Source: CAZLQF01 sp964561545 (GTDB taxonomy: Bacteria > Bacteroidota > Bacteroidia > CAILMK01 > CAYYUA01). Taken from it: a stretch of DNA of 28,092 bases. The notes below the pieces were generated by a model. That model saw nothing but the letters and a program-made list of their open reading frames with translations, did no database searches and was not told where the DNA came from. Shown piece by piece: positions 24,876 to 28,092 of the stretch (its first letter is position 1; each line of letters begins with the position of its first letter). The stretch covers positions 1 through 28,092 of the forward strand of contig CAZLQF010000032.1 of NCBI GenBank assembly GCA_964561545.1. Reading direction: 5' to 3'. The translations under genes were made by a program, and so were the position numbers.

Positions 24876-26036
24876 TTACAACCCCACTGCCCTTAAAATG
24901 GCATGGCTTCCAAAACGCTTCCGCATCCGGTCAACAGCCTGGTCGAGGTTGATGTTACGGGTATTGTCAAGGAACAAATCCATTTGATGACTGCCAGGCA
25001 CCAGTTTGCTGAACTTGACGCCAATAAGCCTTACCAATTGGCGCCTGTTATAAAGCTCAGTAAAGATGTCCTCGGCATATTGGATCAGCGGCTTTTCCTG
25101 ATTGGTATAAGCAATGCGTTTTTGCCGCGTATAGGTTTTAAAGTCTGTATAGCGTATCTTGACCGTAACGCATCCCGTTAAGCAGTGCTTATCGCGCAGC
25201 TCAAAACCAAGTTGCTCGGTCATATTGACCAGCTTGGCTTTCAGAAATTTCACATTAATGGTATCGGTTTGAAAAGTATGTTCTGTGGAAATGGACTTGC
25301 GGTCAGAGTAAGGAACCACCGGTGTTTGGTCAATGGCCTGAGCTTTTTTGTGCAGGTCCACCCCGAAATTTCCGAATTCCCGCTCAAGGTAAATCAAAGG
25401 AATTTTACGCAGGACGGAAATGCGGTTCACCCCCATGCTTACCAACTGGGGGAGCGTTTTAGGGCCTACTCCTGGGAGCTTCTGAACATGTAGCGGGGCA
25501 ATGAATCCTTGCTCATTACCATGCTCAATGTTGATGGTGCCATTGGGCTTGGCTTCCCCGCAACCAATTTTTGACACCAATTTATTGATCGATAAACCCA
25601 ACGAAATGGGCAGGCCTGTTTCCCGGAGGATGGTTTGCCTTAACTCCCGGGCATATTTGAAGCAGCCAAAAAAGCGGTCCATGCCCGTCATATCGGCATA
25701 AAATTCATCAATGGACGCCTTTTCAAAAATTGGTAAGCTATCAGCCATGATCTCCGATATTACATCCGAGTAGTAACTGTAATGATCGTGATCCCCACGA
25801 ATGACAATGGCTTCCGGGCATTTGGCAAGTGCGGTGCGCATGGGCATGCCTGATCTTACCCCGTACTTGCGCGTTTCGTAACTGCACGAAGCCACAACCC
25901 CGCGCCCGCTTGTTCCACCGATAATAATGGGTTTGTTCTCGAGTTTTGAGTCTTTGAGCCGTTCTACCGATACAAAAAACGTATCCAGATCCATGTGTAA
26001 GATATGGCGTTCGTCATCATATTTCCTTAGTACCAT
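24876..26036 (-). CDS. dinB: DNA polymerase IV (DinB, Y-family)
   Basis: A translesion polymerase. The catalytic acids are Asp16 in HMDLDTFF and Asp110-Glu111 in ASIDEFYADM. Phe21 occupies the steric-gate position. The fingers motif (SCSYETRKYGVRSGMPM, about 51-67), thumb helix-hairpin-helix (LPGVGPKTLPQLVSMGV) and little finger follow in order. QMDLF at 351-355 is a good sliding-clamp-binding motif, placed about 30 residues from the C-terminus rather than at the very end. Length of 386 residues is normal. The ATG at 26036 has a purine-rich AAGGGG just upstream. It diverges from an S24-type regulator, and the shared 122-bp region holds a palindromic operator, so DNA damage induction is likely. 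A solo dinB is a common arrangement in this phylum. Confidence 0.95.
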   Translation of the reverse strand: MVLRKYDDERHILHMDLDTFFVSVERLKDSKLENKPIIIGGTSGRGVVASCSYETRKYGVRSGMPMRTALAKCPEAIVIRGDHDHYSYYSDVISEIMADSLPIFEKASIDEFYADMTGMDRFFGCFKYARELRQTILRETGLPISLGLSINKLVSKIGCGEAKPNGTINIEHGNEQGFIAPLHVQKLPGVGPKTLPQLVSMGVNRISVLRKIPLIYLEREFGNFGVDLHKKAQAIDQTPVVPYSDRKSISTEHTFQTDTINVKFLKAKLVNMTEQLGFELRDKHCLTGCVTVKIRYTDFKTYTRQKRIAYTNQEKPLIQYAEDIFTELYNRRQLVRLIGVKFSKLVPGSHQMDLFLDNTRNINLDQAVDRMRKRFGSHAILRAVGL

Positions 26037-26077
26037 AAGCCCCTTCTTTTTGGTAATTGACCAAAAGTGTTTAAATT

Positions 26078-26107
26078 TGACGAGTAATTCGTCATTATTA
26101 TGACGAA
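26078..26107. promoter_or_regulatory. Triple half-site operator between dinB and the S24 regulator
   Basis: Three half-sites alternate in orientation: TGACGA (26078-26083), TCGTCA (26089-26094) and TGACGA (26101-26106). The first pair forms a perfect palindrome with a 5-base spacer. The second pair extends to an 8-bp palindrome (TTCGTCAT at 26088-26095 with ATGACGAA at 26100-26107) with a 4-base spacer. The position, about 45 bp from dinB and 52 bp from the regulator ATG, is ideal for repressing both. Confidence 0.72.
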
Positions 26108-26158
26108 AAAGCCATCAAATATCGGTACTTTGCTGGAAAATACAAATAGGAACAAACT

Positions 26159-26857
26159 ATGTTTTATAAGAACCTGAAAGTGTTGCGAAAACGGCACCAA
26201 AAATCCCAGCAGGCCGTGAGTGATCAACTTGGGATCAAGCGTTCTACCTATTCGGGCTACGAAAGCGGCAAAGTGGAGCCGGATATTGGCATGCTGGTAA
26301 AACTGGCCGACTATTTCAATGTAAGCATGGATTTTCTGCTAAAAGCAGATATTGCAGAGCAACCGGAAGGTGTCATCCAAAGCCAGGACGCTTCCATCCG
26401 CAACCAAAACTTTAGGGTGCTGGCTATCACAACCGATCATAATGGCAATGAAAACATTGAGCTCATTCGCGAAAATGCCAAGGCCGGTTACTTAACCGGC
26501 TATGCGGACCCGGAATTCTTAGAGGAAATGCCCAAGCTGGAATTGCCCAACATGGGACCGGGCACTTTCAGAGGTTTTGAGGTAAAGGGTGATTCCATGT
26601 GGCCGGTAAAGCCAGGTGATATCGTGGTGGGTAAATACGTGGAAAGTGCCCGCGATTTGCAAAACAACAGGCGGTACGTGCTCCTTACCAAAACCGAGGG
26701 CATCGTTTTTAAGCGGGTTTTGCTAAACAATGAAAATCCTGAAGCACTAACGCTCCTTTCTGACAATCCAGACTATCTACCTTATCCGATTAAGCTGCAA
26801 GAAATTTTGGAAGCCTGGCGATACGAGGTTTGTATTCAGCGGGAAGCAGGAAGGTAA
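26159..26857 (+). CDS. XRE-family repressor with S24 (LexA/CI-like) peptidase domain
   Basis: A 232-residue transcriptional regulator. Residues about 4-62 form a Cro/CI helix-turn-helix (QQAVSDQLGIKRSTYSGYES). Residues about 105-225 form an S24 domain with nucleophile Ser147 in EVKGDSMWPVKPGD and general base Lys185 in GIVFKRV. An Ala109-Gly110 pair in ENAKAGYLTGY, 38 residues before the serine, sits where LexA and CI are cut by RecA-stimulated self-cleavage. The natural inference is a LexA-like repressor of itself and of the divergent dinB gene, acting on the triple half-site operator. Bacteroidota often lack classical LexA, so this class may serve in its place. It could instead sense something else, since some S24 regulators are not cleaved. 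The ATG at 26159 is clear from the HTH start. Confidence 0.92.
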   Translation: MFYKNLKVLRKRHQKSQQAVSDQLGIKRSTYSGYESGKVEPDIGMLVKLADYFNVSMDFLLKADIAEQPEGVIQSQDASIRNQNFRVLAITTDHNGNENIELIRENAKAGYLTGYADPEFLEEMPKLELPNMGPGTFRGFEVKGDSMWPVKPGDIVVGKYVESARDLQNNRRYVLLTKTEGIVFKRVLLNNENPEALTLLSDNPDYLPYPIKLQEILEAWRYEVCIQREAGR

Positions 26858-27281
26858 AGCTCATAATTTCTAAAAGAAGCCATGTTCAAAACCAAGCTCT
26901 AAATTTATATGGCAATTTAACCTTAAAAAAAGCAATAGGTCAAAGCAAAAACCAATGGCATTGCGTTAGATTTTTTCCTTTTCTTCTAATAAAACTCTTA
27001 AACGTTCCGTTGCTTCTCCTGAGGGCCTGGTAGCTTATGGATCTACAATTATGCCATTGGGATCGATAATGATGAAGCTAAGAACCATATGAAAAAACTT
27101 GTTGAAGAAGTCCAGGAGCCCTAACATTACTGATTTTACTTTCCATCCATTTAACTGTTTACACTAAAGTAGGCTCCCCTTCTTGCGGGATTACTTTCAT
27201 TGAAAACAATAAATAAAATATAATTAAGTTAAGAAAAATCTTAATCTTAAAAGTCATGGGCTTTAATTTAAAGTATTACAT
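26858..27281. other. 424-bp region without an intact gene
   Basis: No intact open frame is convincing here. The region holds a degenerate minus-strand thioredoxin-fold remnant (26966-27088), short A+T-rich stretches near 27205-27280, and no clear terminator for either neighbouring gene. It separates the S24 regulator from the small frameshifted gene on the opposite strand. Confidence 0.45.
26966..27088 (-). pseudogene. Possible remnant of a thioredoxin-fold (TlpA/redoxin) protein C-terminus
   Basis: Read on the minus strand, one frame gives SFIIIDPNGIIVDP, a TAA stop at 27035-27037, then ATRPSGEATERLRVLLEE in the same frame before a final stop at 26966. The first part matches the beta-hairpin after the active-site half of redoxin/TlpA proteins (a strand, I-D-P/K-N/D-G-x-I-V), and the second matches the RPS-x-E helix with which many Bacteroidota TlpA-like proteins end. 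The stop sits between two halves that fit each other. No CxxC active site is readable upstream, so only the C-terminal third remains. This rests on short motifs and could be chance. Confidence 0.35.
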
Positions 27282-27631
27282 TTAGAAGCCCCAGTCCGAT
27301 TCAGAACTATTTTTATTGTAGTCAAAAGAATTCAAATCCGTGTCATATTCACGGCTGTAATAGGAATTGTAAGGGGATTCGTATTCTACATCTCCATATT
27401 CCCCATTATAAGGATTATAGTTTCCTTCTGCATTAAAATTGTCAAGGTTGTAGTTATTAGATTCAGTACGGTAATATCCTTCAACATAGGTTCCGTTATC
27501 CTTGTAATAACCCTCAACATATTCAGTGTTTGAGTTTGAGCCAGTTCCTACATATTGAGCACTGGCATCATTTAGCCCCATGAAAATAAATAGAGCAATA
27601 AAGGCAAAAAATTCAGTGTAAAATTCTTCAT
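27282..27631 (-). CDS. Small secreted Tyr/Asn-rich protein with an apparent frameshift in the signal peptide
   Basis: The continuous frame starts at the ATG at 27581 and gives 99 residues. Its first residues (GLNDASAQ) are the end of a signal peptide, and the same frame upstream encodes FFAFIALFIF but has no start codon. An ATG at 27631 in the neighbouring frame begins MKNFTLNF and then runs into a stop. Adding one T to the T6 tract (27606-27611) joins them into MKNFTLNFFAFIALFIFMG, a textbook signal peptide. The mature part has two YVEGYY copies 13 residues apart, a GTYVEGYYRT motif and GNYNPYNGEYG. This is a pattern I associate with small bacterial proteins carrying GTYV-x-x-[HY]-x-RT and GN-x-NPY-x-G motifs. 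Function is unknown. The shift may be a sequencing error, a true lesion or a switchable tract. Confidence 0.65.
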
Positions 27632-27822
27632 TATTAAGAGTTTTTAGTTAAAAAAATTATAGGTCAAATGTAATGAATTTATTACTCTTGAAAGATATTT
27701 GAAATGGTAAGAAAATCTTGGAGGTAATGTTTCCAGTAAGGGAGTGGTTTAAAGGAGTAAAACGGAGAATTAAGGAAAGGGACTTTACTACCAAAACATG
27801 TAACCCAAAATGTAACCTAAAC

Positions 27823-27855
27823 AAAAAAGGGCTCCAACCAAAGTGGCTGAAACCC
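27823..27855 (-). terminator. Terminator next to the tRNA 3'-end fragment
   Basis: On the minus strand a 12-bp stem with three G-U pairs (27844-27855 with 27829-27840), a 3-base loop and a T6 tract (27823-27828) form a terminator about 10 bases past the isolated tRNA 3'-end copy, as expected behind a tRNA gene. Confidence 0.72.
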
Positions 27856-27865
27856 TTTTGTGCAG

Positions 27866-27884
27866 TAGTCGGGGTGGCTGGATT
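27866..27884. repeat. 19-bp copy of the tRNA-Pro 3' end (upstream copy)
   Basis: TAGTCGGGGTGGCTGGATT is identical to 28037-28055, which covers the 3' acceptor strand and 3' T-stem of the tRNA-Pro gene. Outside the 19 bp the tRNA similarity stops abruptly, so this is a fragment, not a second tRNA. Confidence 0.85.
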
Positions 27885-27938
27885 GCTCCTTTCAGTCGTG
27901 ATCCGGATATGGGGTACGAAGTAAACCAATCCCCTGCT

Positions 27939-27990
27939 AAGCTTCGCTTATTTTGAAGCTTTATCCTTTGCTTTTGAATGCAAGCATTCA
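27939..27990. repeat. Two small palindromes between the tRNA-end copies
   Basis: AAGCTTC (27939-27945) and GAAGCTT (27955-27961) form a 7-bp inverted repeat with a 9-base spacer. TGAATGC (27975-27981) and GCATTCA (27984-27990) form another with a 2-base spacer. Both lie between the two 19-bp copies, and their role is unknown. Confidence 0.5.
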
Positions 27991-27993
27991 CGC

Positions 27994-28028
27994 AAAAAAT
28001 AAAGCCTCAACCACTTTGTGGCTGAGGC
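27994..28028 (-). terminator. Terminator of tRNA-Pro
   Basis: On the minus strand an 11-bp stem with one G-U pair (28018-28028 with 28004-28014), a 3-base loop and the tail TTTATTTTTT lie 11 bases past the tRNA 3' end. Confidence 0.85.
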
Positions 28029-28036
28029 GATTGGTT

Positions 28037-28055
28037 TAGTCGGGGTGGCTGGATT
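28037..28055. repeat. 19-bp direct repeat inside tRNA-Pro (downstream copy)
   Basis: This is the native copy of the 19-mer at 27866-27884, with 171 bp from one start to the other. It spans the discriminator base, the 3' acceptor strand and the 3' half of the T-stem, a common crossover zone for tRNA-targeting integrases. Confidence 0.85.
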
Positions 28056-28092
28056 CGAACCAGCGACCTCCTGCTCCCAAAGCAGGCACACT
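28040..28092 (-). tRNA. tRNA-Pro (anticodon TGG), 5' part beyond the window
   Basis: Read on the minus strand the visible 53 bases contain the end of the D-stem, anticodon stem CCTGC/GCAGG around the loop TTTGGGA (anticodon TGG), a 5-base variable region, T-arm GCTGG-TTCGAAT-CCAGC and the 3' acceptor strand CACCCCG with discriminator A. CCA is not encoded. About 24 bases of the 5' end (acceptor 5' strand and most of the D-arm) lie beyond the window edge. Confidence 0.9.

Noticed and set aside
27031..27124. Plus-strand frame ending IGIDNDEAKNHMKKLVEEV
   Set aside because: It looks protein-like by composition but has no start in frame; the minus strand fits a redoxin remnant better.
27718..27924. 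Plus-strand 68-codon frame with a hydrophobic C-terminal stretch
   Set aside because: It runs through a terminator and the tRNA 3'-end copy on the other strand; the hydrophobic stretch comes from that repeat.
1..28092. CRISPR arrays, transposases, phage genes, toxin-antitoxin or defence genes
   Set aside because: I looked on both strands and found no direct-repeat/spacer pattern and no such protein families.

Overview
The window reads as chromosomal DNA of a Bacteroidota bacterium, probably of the Cytophagales/Flammeovirgaceae type. The grounds are a type IX secretion gene (PorQ), two secreted proteins with different T9SS C-terminal sorting domains, a TonB-dependent receptor with an N-terminal carboxypeptidase-like domain, and the divergent S24-regulator/dinB pair common in this phylum. 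Moderate G+C and mostly weak ribosome binding sites agree. No species can be named from sequence alone.

Layout. 518-10964 is a run of minus-strand genes: a CrtA-like carotenoid oxygenase, porQ, a large T9SS type B cargo protein, lon and clpB. 11235-12994 holds two plus-strand envelope/secreted genes, a small beta-barrel and a CAP-domain T9SS cargo protein. They are separated from a convergent M20 dipeptidase (13181-14557) by a strong bidirectional terminator. 14867-19129 is a beta-helix lipoprotein followed by a TonB-dependent receptor with a hairpin between them. A PhoB-like response regulator without an adjacent kinase follows (19463-20146). Next are a minus-strand PgpH-type HD phosphodiesterase, a plus-strand thiolase and an uncharacterised secreted protein. 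dinB and an S24-type repressor diverge from a 122-bp region carrying three half-sites of a palindromic operator. The last kilobase is degenerate: a thioredoxin-fold remnant, a small secreted Tyr/Asn-rich gene with an apparent one-base frameshift in its signal peptide, a 19-bp copy of a tRNA 3' end with its own terminator, and a tRNA-Pro(TGG) cut by the window edge.

How the genes fit together. Lon and ClpB are the protein quality-control pair. PorQ belongs to the cell-surface attachment machinery for T9SS cargo such as the two CTD proteins here. The S24 protein is the likely repressor of itself and of dinB, a compact damage-response unit. The lipoprotein and TonB receptor look like an outer-membrane uptake pair with unknown substrate.

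I see no CRISPR array, transposase, integrase or classical defence system. The most interesting signals are the frameshifted secreted protein, the tRNA-end duplication, the triple half-site operator and its relative upstream of clpB. I found no convincing wholly new multigene system.
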